From Winogradskyella eckloniae (lineage in GTDB: Bacteria; Bacteroidota; Bacteroidia; Flavobacteriales; Flavobacteriaceae), in contig NZ_JABRWP010000006.1 of the NCBI RefSeq assembly GCF_013249045.1, positions 124,001 through 188,000 on the forward strand: DNA of 64,000 nt. Reading direction: 5' to 3'. This document shows, one piece after another, positions 25,535-34,534 of this stretch. Every line of letters begins with the position of its first letter. Position 1 is the first letter of the stretch. Made by a program: the position numbers and the translations under genes. Under the pieces are notes generated by a model. The model did no database searches and had not been told where the DNA came from. It saw only the letters and a list, made by a program, of their open reading frames with translations.

Positions 25535-26218
25535 TTAACTCTTACGTTGTACAACCTCAAAGACTTTGTTTTCATCACATTTTAGGGTCTTACTTGGGTA
25601 TTTTAATAGTAGAGCATAATCATGAGTAGCCATTAAAATAGTGTTGCCATTTTTGTTAATGTCTTGCAATACTTCCATAACTTCTATACTCGTTTGCGGA
25701 TCTAAATTACCTGTAGGCTCATCTGCAATTATCAGTTCAGGATCATTTAATAAAGCACGCGCTATAGCAATACGTTGTTGTTCACCACCAGACAGTTCAT
25801 GAGGATATTTAAATCCTTTTGTTTTCATAGCCACTTTATCTAAAACGGAATCAATTCGGTCTTTAATGCGCTCTTTGTCTTTCCAACCTGTAGCTTTTAG
25901 TACAAATTCTAAATTCCCAATGATGGTTCGGTCTGGTAACAATTTAAAATCCTGAAAAACAATACCCAACTTACGCCTTAAAAAAGGAATATCTTTTTCC
26001 TTCATGGTTTTAAGATTAAAATCGACTACAGTTCCTTCTCCTTCTGTTAATTGTAAATCGCCATATAAGGTTTGCATAAAGCTACTCTTTCCGCTACCTG
26101 TTTTACCTATGAGGTAGACAAAGTCGCCTTTTTGCATTTCAAAATTAACTTTAGAAAGTACCATACTTTCACCTTGGTAAATTGTAGCATCTTTAAGTTC
26201 TAAAACCGTCTCAGACAT
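25535..26218 (-). CDS. ftsE: FtsE-type ABC transporter ATP-binding protein
   Basis: 227 residues from the ATG complement of 26216-26218 (MSETVLELKDATIYQGE); the longer frame to 26278 adds residues not conserved in the family. Walker A is LIGKTGSGKSS, the signature is HELSGGEQQRIAIARALL, Walker B is ELIIADEPTGNLDP and the switch His is in LMATHDYALL. FtsE pairs with the membrane protein FtsX to activate peptidoglycan hydrolases at the division site. No ftsX is next to it here, so FtsX must be elsewhere. The neighbouring TPR gene is divergent with 240 bases between. Confidence 0.85.
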   Translation of the reverse strand: MSETVLELKDATIYQGESMVLSKVNFEMQKGDFVYLIGKTGSGKSSFMQTLYGDLQLTEGEGTVVDFNLKTMKEKDIPFLRRKLGIVFQDFKLLPDRTIIGNLEFVLKATGWKDKERIKDRIDSVLDKVAMKTKGFKYPHELSGGEQQRIAIARALLNDPELIIADEPTGNLDPQTSIEVMEVLQDINKNGNTILMATHDYALLLKYPSKTLKCDENKVFEVVQRKS

Positions 26219-26386
26219 AATGTTGATATAAAAATTATTGGTAACTGTAAAAGTATTGCTTAAAATCTCAATTAGCAAAAGCTATAAGTTAATTTCTGAT
26301 TTTTAAAATTAGCTAACTAATTGCAATCAATTAAAAAGACCTTATAGAAAACTACTTTTAATAACTTGGTGTATAATTATAAAAAA

Positions 26387-26404
26387 ATTCTATCGTTATA
26401 GAAT
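26387..26404. promoter_or_regulatory. inverted repeat between -33 and -7 regions of the TPR gene
   Basis: ATTCTAT-CGTT-ATAGAAT, perfect 7-bp arms, ending 12 bases before the -7 element at 26416. The location is right for a repressor operator. A second palindrome, AATTAG-CTAA-CTAATT, is at 26307-26322 in the same divergent region. Confidence 0.45.
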
Positions 26405-26415
26405 AGGTATTGAAT

Positions 26416-26423
26416 TATATTTG
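26416..26423 (+). promoter_or_regulatory. -7 promoter element for the TPR/outer-membrane pair
   Basis: TATATTTG, full TAnnTTTG match, 35 bases before the ATG at 26459. Confidence 0.5.
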
Positions 26424-26458
26424 AACCGAAATTAAATCATTCAAAAAATTGTAAAATA

Positions 26459-29400
26459 ATGGTGTTACTCAAAAAACAGTTAATCATCGTTTTTCTAGTG
26501 TTTTCGTCATTTGTATTTGCGCAAAAATCAGCCGTTTATACAAGTGATTTACAAGACTATCAAAAGGCTTTAACGTTATACAACAATAAACAATATAAGG
26601 CATCACAGTCGTTGTTTCAAGACGTGAAAAATGACTCGGATGATGTGACGATTCAATCGGATTGTGCCTATTATATTGCTAATTGTGCTGTGCGATTAAA
26701 TCAGAAAAATGCAGATGATTTAATCACAGAATTTGTTGAAGAATATCCAACAAGTACAAAGAGAAATACGGCTTTTTTAGATGTTGCCGATTACTATTTT
26801 AATAATGGTAAATACGCCTATTCCCGTAAATGGTATGAGCGTGTTGATGAAAGAAGCATTGCTCGTAAAGAAAAAGAAAGATTTAATTTTAATTATGGTT
26901 ACTCTTTATATTCAACTAAAGACGAAAAGAAAGCAACGAAGTATCTCAACAGAGTTGTGAATTCTAAAGAATATGGTTCTCAAGCTAAATATTATATTGG
27001 GTTTTTAGCGTATCAAGGTGATGATTACGATACAGCCAATGAGTATTTTGATCAGGTTAGTGATAACGAAAAATATAAAGAGAAGCTATCCTATTATCAA
27101 GCAGATTTAAATTTTAAACTTGGTAAGTTTGATAAAGCTATTGAGCTAGCAGAAGCCCAATTGCCTAAAAGTAATGCAGCTGAAAAATCTGAACTTTCAA
27201 AAATCATTGGTGAAAGCTATTTTAATCTAGAAAAATATGCAGAAGCGATTCCATACTTAAAGGCATACAAAGGCAAGCAACGCAAATGGAATAATACCGA
27301 TTATTACCAATTAGGCTATGCGTATTATAAACAAAATGATTTTGAAAGCGCTATTTCAGAATTCAACAAAATTATTGGAGGCGACAATTCTGTTGCGCAA
27401 AATGCCTATTACCATTTAGGTGAAAGCTATATTAATTTAGATAAAAAACAAGAAGCTTTAAACGCGTTTAGAAATGCATCTCAAATGGATTATGATCTAA
27501 AAATACAGGAAGACGCGTGGCTAAATTATGCAAAGATTAGTTATGATATTGGGAACCCTTACCAATCTGTACCACAAGTACTAACGAGTTATCTCGATCA
27601 ATATCCAAATTCTGGCTACAAAGAAGAAATAGAAACTCTATTAATAGACTCTTATATCACATCAAAAAATTACAAAGAAGCTTTGGTGTTGTTAAAAGGG
27701 AAAAACAGTTTTGAGAATAAAGCAGCATACCAAAAAGTAGCATTTTTTAGAGCTGTAGAATTGTATAATGAGAACAAATTCAATGAAGCTTTAGATCTGT
27801 TTAATGGTTCTTTAAAAGAATCCATTGATCCTATTTATGTCGCTAGAGCAACGTTTTGGAAAGCAGAAACGGAATATAATCTCAGTAATTATAACGATGC
27901 ATTAATTGGTTTTAAGCAATTTGCAGGTTTAAGTGAAGCTTCAAAATTAGAAGAAAATGAACACCTCAATTACAATTTAGCTTATACGTATTTTAAGTTG
28001 AAAGAGTATACTAATGCCTCTAGTTATTTTGAGAAGTTTATAGATTCAAATTCGGCAGATTTACTTCGAAAAAACGATGCCTATTTAAGATTGGCAGATG
28101 GTTATTTTGTGTCTAGTCAATACCAAAATGCAATTTCGGCTTATAATAAAGCCATTCAGATTAATAAAATTGAAACCGATTATGCAGCGTTTCAAACCGC
28201 TATGAGTCAAGGCTATTTAGGTAAAGGGTCTGCAAAAATTTCAGAATTAAAATCCTTTATTAATGACTATCCTAAATCGGCATTGCGAGATGATGCCATG
28301 TATGAGTTGGCTAACTCTTATGTAAAAGCGAGCGACACAGATAAGGCAATGCAAATGTATGATCGTTTAAATTCTGAATATAGTAAAAGTGCGTTTACAT
28401 CTAAGGCTTTGTTGCGTCAAGGTTTAGTGTATTATAACGGAAACGACAACGAGCGTGCTTTGAGCAAGTTTAAAAAAGTAGCGACAGATTTTCCTGGCTC
28501 TGGTGAGGCTGTTCAAGCGGTTTCAACAGTAAGATTAATATATATAGATCTAGGTCGAGTTGATGAGTATGCCAATTGGGTGAGAACCTTAGATTATGTT
28601 GAGGTGACAGACGTAGATTTAGATAATGCCACTTATTTAGCGGCAGAAAAACCTTATTTAGATAATGAAACGGATAAAGCGATTCGTCAATTTAATAAAT
28701 ACTTAAATGAGTTTCCAAATGGTATTCATAATTTAAAAGCGCACTTCTATATGGCTCAGTTGTATTATAAAAAAGATTTATTTGAAAATGCGCAGCCACA
28801 TTACAAAGCGGTTGTAGATGCTTCAAAATCTGAATATACAGAACAAGCAACGGTTAAACTTTGTGAGATTTATTTAAGTCAATCGCAATGGGATAAAGCC
28901 ATACCAGTTTTAAAAGATTTGGAGTTAGAAGCAGATTATCCTCAGAATGTCATCTATGCACAATCTAATTTAATGAATGCTTACTACCAAAAGGAAGATT
29001 TTACTAAGGCAGAAAATTATGCCGAAAACGTATTAGGTAATTCTAATTTAGATACTAAAGTAACCAGTGATGCTAAATTAATCATAGCGCGTTCTGCCAT
29101 AAAAACCGGAAATGAAACGAAGGCAAAAACAGCGTATGCTGAGGTAGAAAAAATAGCAACAGGTAGTGTTGCCGCTGAAGCACTTTACTATAATGGCTAT
29201 TTTAAAAACAAAGCTGGTGAATATGAAGCATCTAACACAGTAATACAAAGATTAGCAAAGGATTATGGTAGCTACAAATTGTTTAGCGCTAAAGGATTAG
29301 TTGTCATGGCTAAGAATTTTTATGCTTTAGGTGATGCGTTTCAAGCAACCTATATTTTAGAAAGTGTGATTAGTAATTTTCCAGATTTTACGGAAGTGGT

Positions 29401-29479
29401 AAACGAAGCGCAACAAGAACTCAACAAAATAAAAGCAGAAGAAGCTAAAACAAATTCATCAATTGAAACTGAAGATTAA
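26459..29479 (+). CDS. large exported TPR-repeat protein
   Basis: 1006 residues. A signal peptide (LIIVFLVFSSFVFA, cleavage after about residue 20) is followed by about 950 residues of tetratricopeptide-type helices, recognisable as repeated A..YY.ANCA, AYYHLGESYINLDKKQEALNAF, AYTYFKLKEYTNASSYFEKF and similar units, some with YbgF-like spacing (PNSGYKEEIETLL). TPR solenoids act as protein-binding scaffolds; here one in the periplasm or attached to the outer membrane. It is about 60 bases upstream of a barrel protein on the same strand, which points to a two-part complex. It is longer than SprE-type gliding proteins and lacks their lipoprotein signal. C-terminus is a charged KAEEAK helix. Confidence 0.8.
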   Translation: MVLLKKQLIIVFLVFSSFVFAQKSAVYTSDLQDYQKALTLYNNKQYKASQSLFQDVKNDSDDVTIQSDCAYYIANCAVRLNQKNADDLITEFVEEYPTSTKRNTAFLDVADYYFNNGKYAYSRKWYERVDERSIARKEKERFNFNYGYSLYSTKDEKKATKYLNRVVNSKEYGSQAKYYIGFLAYQGDDYDTANEYFDQVSDNEKYKEKLSYYQADLNFKLGKFDKAIELAEAQLPKSNAAEKSELSKIIGESYFNLEKYAEAIPYLKAYKGKQRKWNNTDYYQLGYAYYKQNDFESAISEFNKIIGGDNSVAQNAYYHLGESYINLDKKQEALNAFRNASQMDYDLKIQEDAWLNYAKISYDIGNPYQSVPQVLTSYLDQYPNSGYKEEIETLLIDSYITSKNYKEALVLLKGKNSFENKAAYQKVAFFRAVELYNENKFNEALDLFNGSLKESIDPIYVARATFWKAETEYNLSNYNDALIGFKQFAGLSEASKLEENEHLNYNLAYTYFKLKEYTNASSYFEKFIDSNSADLLRKNDAYLRLADGYFVSSQYQNAISAYNKAIQINKIETDYAAFQTAMSQGYLGKGSAKISELKSFINDYPKSALRDDAMYELANSYVKASDTDKAMQMYDRLNSEYSKSAFTSKALLRQGLVYYNGNDNERALSKFKKVATDFPGSGEAVQAVSTVRLIYIDLGRVDEYANWVRTLDYVEVTDVDLDNATYLAAEKPYLDNETDKAIRQFNKYLNEFPNGIHNLKAHFYMAQLYYKKDLFENAQPHYKAVVDASKSEYTEQATVKLCEIYLSQSQWDKAIPVLKDLELEADYPQNVIYAQSNLMNAYYQKEDFTKAENYAENVLGNSNLDTKVTSDAKLIIARSAIKTGNETKAKTAYAEVEKIATGSVAAEALYYNGYFKNKAGEYEASNTVIQRLAKDYGSYKLFSAKGLVVMAKNFYALGDAFQATYILESVISNFPDFTEVVNEAQQELNKIKAEEAKTNSSIETED

Positions 29480-29540
29480 AACAATTCTTTCGGAAGGCGA
29501 GAAGTTTTAGTCAAAGTAAATTCAAATCAAAACCTATAAA

Positions 29541-31262
29541 ATGAAAATCAAGTTTTTAATTTTTATACTCACCATATCAAGTAGTTTGTCTTTTGTGGTG
29601 GCTCAAGAAAAAGACACCATAGCAGACCAAACGGTTAATGTTATAAAACCATATCAGCCAACCATTTCAGATGCCTTTAAGATAAAGGATAATCCTAAAT
29701 TAATAGATTCTAATGCTGTTAAGAAAAAGGACATTAAGTATAATATTTTTTCAATTCCTGTGGCTTCAACCTTTACTCCAGCAAAAGGAAAAGCAGCAAC
29801 AGTAGATAAAGTGAAAGCTGTTAAATTATATGATAATTACGCCTCTTTAGGTGTTGGTACTTACACTACGATATTAGGAGAAGTATATTTAAACCATGAG
29901 TTAAGTAGAGATGAGAATGTTGGTGGTTATTTTAGTCATCATTCGTCTCAAGGTGGAATTGACGATTTATTACTAGATGATAATTTTTCAAAAACAAAAT
30001 TGAACGCACATTACGCTAAAAACTTAAGAGAATTTTCTTGGAAAGTAGATGGCGGTTTTGATATGCAAACCTATAATTGGTATGGCTTACCACAAGAATT
30101 CTTTGGACAAGCAGAAGCAGATTTTATAGATTCTAAACATACCTTCACAAGCTTTAATATTGGTGGAAAAATTAATTTTGATGATGCTATTGTAAAAGAT
30201 GCGAGTCTACGTTTTAGACGTTTTGGAGATGATCGTGGATCTGGAGAGAATTTATTCAATGCCAATACTAATTTTGAAGTATCTATACGAGATGCAGATA
30301 TAGAAGCAGAAGTATTTTTAGATGGAATTTCGGGTAGTTTTGATACTAATTACGAAGATACTAGTGAACTAAATTATGGTAATTTTATGATTGGTTTAGC
30401 ACCTTCATATCAGTTAAATAAAGATGATTTAACGATTAATTTAGGTGTGAGATTAACGTTCTTTAACGACACCGAATTAAGTAAGAGTAAGTTCTATATT
30501 CATCCAAACATAGACGCCTCTTACCGTTTAGTTGATGAACTTTTAATTGCTTATGGTGGTTTAACAGGTTCTGTGATTCAAAATTCGTATTATAGTTTTG
30601 CTAATACTAATCCATTTGTGTCGCCAACCTTGGGTGTAGCACCAACCAACCAGCAGTTTAGTGCTTTCGTTGGTGTTAAAGGAAAATTAACAAACAATCT
30701 AAGTTATAATGTAAGAGGTAACTATGGTTCTGAAAAAGGAAAAGCTTTATTTAAGTCTAATGGAGCACCAGACATACCAACTGAAGATTATCATTTTGGA
30801 AATTCATTTAATGTGGTTTATGATAATATTACTACATTTTCAATTTCGGGCGAATTAAATGTAGATGTTAACAGAAATTTTTCGCTAGGTATCAAAGGGC
30901 AATATTTTGCGTATGATACGAAAGATCAACCACAAGCATGGAATTTACCAGATTTGGAAGCTTCATTATTTGTAGATTATCAAATTACAGAACAATGGTT
31001 TGCAGGAGCAAGTGGGTATTATGTTGGTGAACGTAAAGATGAACGTATTGTAAATATGTTGTTTGCTCAGCCTAGTGTAACTAGAGTGAGTTTAGACAGC
31101 TATTTTGATCTTAATGCACACGTTGGCTATAAAATCAATGAGCAATTATCTGTATTTGCTAAAGCGAATAACATTTTTAATCAAGATTATGAGCGTTGGT
31201 TAGATTACCCAGTTCAAGGGATTCAACTTTTAGCAGGAGCAACGTATCAGTTCGATTTTTAA
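29541..31262 (+). CDS. outer-membrane beta-barrel protein, TonB-receptor-like without plug
   Basis: 573 residues. Signal peptide to about residue 21 (SSLSFVVAQ), then a linker TVNVIKPYQPTISDAFKIKD that is reminiscent of a TonB box or periplasmic contact segment, and then a barrel of repeated amphipathic strands ending in AGATYQFDF, the terminal aromatic signal used by the BAM machinery. No plug domain of the TonB-dependent receptors is seen; total length is also too short for a receptor with plug. The C-terminal strands (YKINEQLSVFAKANNIFNQDYERW) are strongly receptor-like. With the upstream TPR gene it forms a two-gene unit closed by a terminator. Confidence 0.8.
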   Translation: MKIKFLIFILTISSSLSFVVAQEKDTIADQTVNVIKPYQPTISDAFKIKDNPKLIDSNAVKKKDIKYNIFSIPVASTFTPAKGKAATVDKVKAVKLYDNYASLGVGTYTTILGEVYLNHELSRDENVGGYFSHHSSQGGIDDLLLDDNFSKTKLNAHYAKNLREFSWKVDGGFDMQTYNWYGLPQEFFGQAEADFIDSKHTFTSFNIGGKINFDDAIVKDASLRFRRFGDDRGSGENLFNANTNFEVSIRDADIEAEVFLDGISGSFDTNYEDTSELNYGNFMIGLAPSYQLNKDDLTINLGVRLTFFNDTELSKSKFYIHPNIDASYRLVDELLIAYGGLTGSVIQNSYYSFANTNPFVSPTLGVAPTNQQFSAFVGVKGKLTNNLSYNVRGNYGSEKGKALFKSNGAPDIPTEDYHFGNSFNVVYDNITTFSISGELNVDVNRNFSLGIKGQYFAYDTKDQPQAWNLPDLEASLFVDYQITEQWFAGASGYYVGERKDERIVNMLFAQPSVTRVSLDSYFDLNAHVGYKINEQLSVFAKANNIFNQDYERWLDYPVQGIQLLAGATYQFDF

Positions 31263-31264
31263 TT

Positions 31265-31286
31265 CGGAAATATTTCCGTGTTTTTA
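31265..31286 (+). terminator. minor terminator-like hairpin after the barrel gene
   Basis: CGGAAATATTTCCG is a 14-base perfect palindrome starting 3 bases after the stop, followed by TGTTTTT. Weak compared with the next hairpin. Confidence 0.4.
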
Positions 31287-31318
31287 TTAAAATAAATAGG
31301 ATCTATTTAGATATATTA

Positions 31319-31354
31319 AAAAGCGTTTCGGTTTCGAAACGCTTTTCTTATTTT
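31319..31354 (+). terminator. strong Rho-independent terminator
   Basis: AAAAGCGTTTCG / CGAAACGCTTTT, perfect 12-bp stem with GTTT loop, followed by a T-rich tract to 31354. Ends the TPR/barrel transcript. Confidence 0.85.
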
Positions 31355-31428
31355 TACAACAGCCTGCGATATAACATGAAGTGTTGTAAACACATGATGC
31401 AGATTGCCAACCACCAAAATCAAAAGCA

Positions 31429-33048
31429 ATGATAAAAAAAATACTTTCTATTGTAATTCTCTTTACACTGTTTGCTTGCCAAAAAGATAAGCTTCAAGCG
31501 GATTTGATAGTGACAAATGCCAATATTTATACTGTAGATAAACACTTTAATAAAGCAGAATCATTTGCTGTAAAGGATGGTAAAATCATTGCTGTAGGAT
31601 CAACTTCAGAAATTAATGACACCTTTAAAGCAATTGATACATTAAACGCAGATGGTAAAACTATAGTGCCAGGTTTTATAGATGCACATTGTCATTTCTT
31701 AGGTTTAGGTTTTAATCAGCAAGCGGTAGATTTAGTTGGTACAAAAAGTTTTGAAGATGTCATGAAGCGTGTTTTAGATTTTCAGAATGTAAAACGACAA
31801 AAATTCATCGTAGGTAGAGGTTGGGATCAGAACGATTGGGAAGACAAACAATATCCGAATAAAAAATTACTAGACAAATTGTTTCCTAACACACCAATTG
31901 CACTAACACGTATAGATGGCCATGCGATTTTGGTGAACCAAGCCGCTTTAGATTTGGGTAAAGTGACGAAGCATAGTAAAATTGATGGCGGAGAAGTTGT
32001 ATTAGAAAACGGCGAATTAACAGGAGTTTTAATTGATAATGCGGAGTCTTTGGTAATGGAATTTTGGCCAGAACCAACAAAGCTTGAAGCAGCAAAAGCC
32101 TTATTAGAGGCTCAAAAAATATGTTTTGATTTGGGTTTAACAACCGTTGATGATGCAGGTTTAAACCAGGAATCTATTGAGCTAATTGAAGCGCTTCAAG
32201 CATCCGGAAAACTAAAAATGCGTATTTACGCTATGGTATCTTATTCCGAAGATAATTTAGACTATTTTTTAAGTAAAGGCATTACAAAAACAGATCGATT
32301 GAATGTACGGTCGTTTAAGTTTTACGCAGATGGTGCTCTAGGATCTAGAGGAGCGTTGTTAAAAGAACCATACAGTGATAAGCCTAATCATTTAGGTTTA
32401 TTAGTTACCGACTTAGAAACTTTGAAAACATCGGCTGAGCGTATTGCCAATTCTGAATTTCAAATGAATACACATGCTATTGGAGATTCTGCAAACCATG
32501 CGGTTTTAGAAACGTATTCTAAGGTTTTAAAAGGTAAAAAAGATAAACGTTGGCGCGTAGAGCATGCCCAAATTGTATCTGATGAAGATTTTAAGATGTA
32601 TAAAAATATTATGCCATCAATTCAACCAACGCACGCAACGAGTGACATGTATTGGGCAGAAGATAGAGTAGGAGAAGAACGTATAAAAGGAGCGTATGCC
32701 TATAAACAATTGCTAGAAGCTTATGGGAAAGTAGCCTTAGGAACCGATTTTCCTGTAGAACGTGTTAGTCCGTTTTTAACATTTTATGCCGCAGTTGGTA
32801 GACAAGATTTAGAGCAATATCCAGAAGGAGGTTTTCAAATAGAAAATGCGTTAACGAGAGAAGAAGCTTTAAGAGGAATGACCATTTGGGCCGCTTATTC
32901 AAATTTTGAAGAGAACGAAAAGGGAAGTATCGAAGTTGGTAAATTTGCAGACTTCATCATCTTAGATAAAGATATTATGACGGTTGATACTAAGGAAATT
33001 CCTAACATTAAGGTATTGAATACTGTCGTTGGAGGTGAAGTGCAGTAG
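31429..33048 (+). CDS. amidohydrolase lipoprotein, YtcJ-like
   Basis: 539 residues. Signal peptide with lipobox LFTLFACQ (Cys at about residue 17). Amidohydrolase fold landmarks: IVPGFIDAHCHFLGLG (HxH metal ligands), VGRGWDQNDW, FYADGALGSRGALL, MNTHAIGDSANHAVL and ALGTDFPVERVSPF (the metal Asp). These match the YtcJ branch of metal-dependent hydrolases, close to N-substituted formamide deformylase, with two metals in the active site. Natural substrate unknown. Being lipid-anchored it acts in the periplasm or on the surface. No obvious operon partner; the following intergenic region holds an octamer repeat. Confidence 0.85.
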   Translation: MIKKILSIVILFTLFACQKDKLQADLIVTNANIYTVDKHFNKAESFAVKDGKIIAVGSTSEINDTFKAIDTLNADGKTIVPGFIDAHCHFLGLGFNQQAVDLVGTKSFEDVMKRVLDFQNVKRQKFIVGRGWDQNDWEDKQYPNKKLLDKLFPNTPIALTRIDGHAILVNQAALDLGKVTKHSKIDGGEVVLENGELTGVLIDNAESLVMEFWPEPTKLEAAKALLEAQKICFDLGLTTVDDAGLNQESIELIEALQASGKLKMRIYAMVSYSEDNLDYFLSKGITKTDRLNVRSFKFYADGALGSRGALLKEPYSDKPNHLGLLVTDLETLKTSAERIANSEFQMNTHAIGDSANHAVLETYSKVLKGKKDKRWRVEHAQIVSDEDFKMYKNIMPSIQPTHATSDMYWAEDRVGEERIKGAYAYKQLLEAYGKVALGTDFPVERVSPFLTFYAAVGRQDLEQYPEGGFQIENALTREEALRGMTIWAAYSNFEENEKGSIEVGKFADFIILDKDIMTVDTKEIPNIKVLNTVVGGEVQ

Positions 33049-33064
33049 AAGGGATTAGTTAAAA

Positions 33065-33112
33065 AAGTTTCAAAGTTGTAAAGTTTCAGAGAATCAAAGC
33101 TTCAGAGTTACA
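33065..33112. repeat. degenerate tandem octamer repeat, six copies
   Basis: Six consecutive 8-base units: AAGTTTCA, AAGTTGTA, AAGTTTCA, GAGAATCA, AAGCTTCA, GAGTTACA. Located right after the amidohydrolase stop. Two further related units, ACTTTGTG and ACTTTGCG, follow at 33178-33193 in the same intergenic region. The rest of that gap shows nothing recognisable. Confidence 0.75.
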
Positions 33113-33218
33113 CGGTGGATTAGTTACTGCGAGTCATAGATGTATACTAAAAATTCATTGACTGATTAACACATAAAACTTTGTGACTTTGCGAGCATTA
33201 ATCTTCCTCAGAAACAAA

Positions 33219-33917
33219 TTAAAACAAGCGCGCCAAATAATCAAAATGTTCGCCATCCATAACCTTTTCACATTTCAAACCAACCGTTAAACAAGCCGTT
33301 TTTAAAGTTTCAAAATCGAGATAAAGCCATTTCATTGCAGTTTCTTTTTCGCCTTTATAAGACAAATAGTAATCGAGTTCTCCAGGATAACTTTGGGTTA
33401 AGTCTAACCATTGTCCACCATCATCATCTTCGTACATATAAGAAATATCAGAAGAATCAATAAGAATTTGACCTCCTGGTTTTAATAGAGATTTTAAATG
33501 CTTTAAGTTTTGAGCAACTAGAGCTAATTCTTGAAAAATTCCTGTGCCATTCATCAATAATAGAATGGTGTCAAACGACTCCGTTTCTTCTAAAAGTGGT
33601 TGTAATGCGGCATTAATTACACCTCTTTTTTTAGCGACTTCAATTGCACCTTTAGAACTATCAATAGCTTTTACATTTAGTCCTTTATTTTGTAACCACA
33701 GCGAATGACTTCCAGAGCCACAACCTACATCTAAAATATTACCTTTAGATAATTGCAAAGCTTTTTGCTCTAGTTTTGGCATGTCTGCGTATGGTCTAAA
33801 TAAATAAGGAAGTGGTAAGGCATCTTCATCAGATATATTTGTAGACGTGATAATGTCTTCAGTATAATTACCATTTTGGTAGTCTAGTAGTGCTTTGCCA
33901 AATATATCTTTCTTCAT
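33219..33917 (-). CDS. class I SAM-dependent methyltransferase
   Basis: 232 residues. ILDVGCGSGSHSLWLQ (residues about 60-75) is motif I, VKAIDSSKGAIEVAKKRG motif II region, FDTILLLMNGTGIF motif III and LKPGGQILIDSSDISYMYEDDDGG the post-motif strand with an acidic run. The acceptor is unknown; the N-terminal PLPYLFRPYADMPKLEQKAL segment is shared by a group of Bacteroidota enzymes but its meaning is not established. Single-gene unit, divergent from the YkgJ-type gene with about 70 bases between starts. Confidence 0.82.
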   Translation of the reverse strand: MKKDIFGKALLDYQNGNYTEDIITSTNISDEDALPLPYLFRPYADMPKLEQKALQLSKGNILDVGCGSGSHSLWLQNKGLNVKAIDSSKGAIEVAKKRGVINAALQPLLEETESFDTILLLMNGTGIFQELALVAQNLKHLKSLLKPGGQILIDSSDISYMYEDDDGGQWLDLTQSYPGELDYYLSYKGEKETAMKWLYLDFETLKTACLTVGLKCEKVMDGEHFDYLARLF

Positions 33918-33975
33918 AAGTTTTGTGATTTGGAGTGATTTTGATTTTTCTCAAAATTGTATCGAGAACTTTACT

Positions 33976-33983
33976 TAAATTTG
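33976..33983 (+). promoter_or_regulatory. -7 promoter element very close to the YkgJ-type start
   Basis: TAAATTTG, full TAnnTTTG match, only 4 bases before the ATG at 33988. A TTG at 33957-33959 could be the -33 element. This would give a leaderless or nearly leaderless mRNA. Confidence 0.45.
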
Positions 33984-33987
33984 TTTT

Positions 33988-34482
33988 ATGCAAGACCAAA
34001 TCAATAACCTTCCTAAGCTGGCCAAAGATAAGCATAAGGAGAATAAAACCTTTTTTACAAAGCTAAAAAAGAAGCCTCCAAAACAGCTCGATTATTTAAT
34101 GCAAGAATTGCATGAAGATGCGTTTGAGCGTACTGATTGTTTAGAATGTGCAAATTGCTGTAAGACAACAGGTCCTTTATTTACAGATAAAGATATTCAG
34201 CGTATTTCTAAGTCTTTTAAGATGAAAGAGCAACAGTTTATTGAAACGTATTTGCGTTTAGATGAAGAGAATGATTATGTATTGCAATCAGTGCCTTGTA
34301 CGTTTTTAGGTGCAGATAATTATTGTTCTATATATGATGTGAGACCAAAGGCTTGCAGAGAATTTCCGCATACAGATAGAAAGAAGTTTCAACAAATTTC
34401 TAATTTAACCATGAAGAATGTTGCCATTTGTCCGGCTGCATATAACATTGTTGAAGAAATGAAAAAACGGATTCAATTTTAA
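33988..34482 (+). CDS. YkgJ-family cysteine-cluster protein
   Basis: 164 residues. Eight Cys in the family order: CLECANCCKTTGPLF (four Cys), VPCTFLGADNYCSIYDVRPKACREFP (three) and ICPAAY (one). This is the YkgJ/Fe-S or zinc-binding cysteine cluster (annotated as putative zinc- or iron-chelating domain); function is not known. The N-terminal 40 residues are strongly basic and helical. The gene is divergent from a methyltransferase and followed by an exported protein at 34535 on the same strand with 50 bases between. Confidence 0.85.
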   Translation: MQDQINNLPKLAKDKHKENKTFFTKLKKKPPKQLDYLMQELHEDAFERTDCLECANCCKTTGPLFTDKDIQRISKSFKMKEQQFIETYLRLDEENDYVLQSVPCTFLGADNYCSIYDVRPKACREFPHTDRKKFQQISNLTMKNVAICPAAYNIVEEMKKRIQF

Positions 34483-34534
34483 TATTTATGTCATTAGGAA
34501 TAGTTTTTGATAGTTAATGTTTTAAAATTTATTT

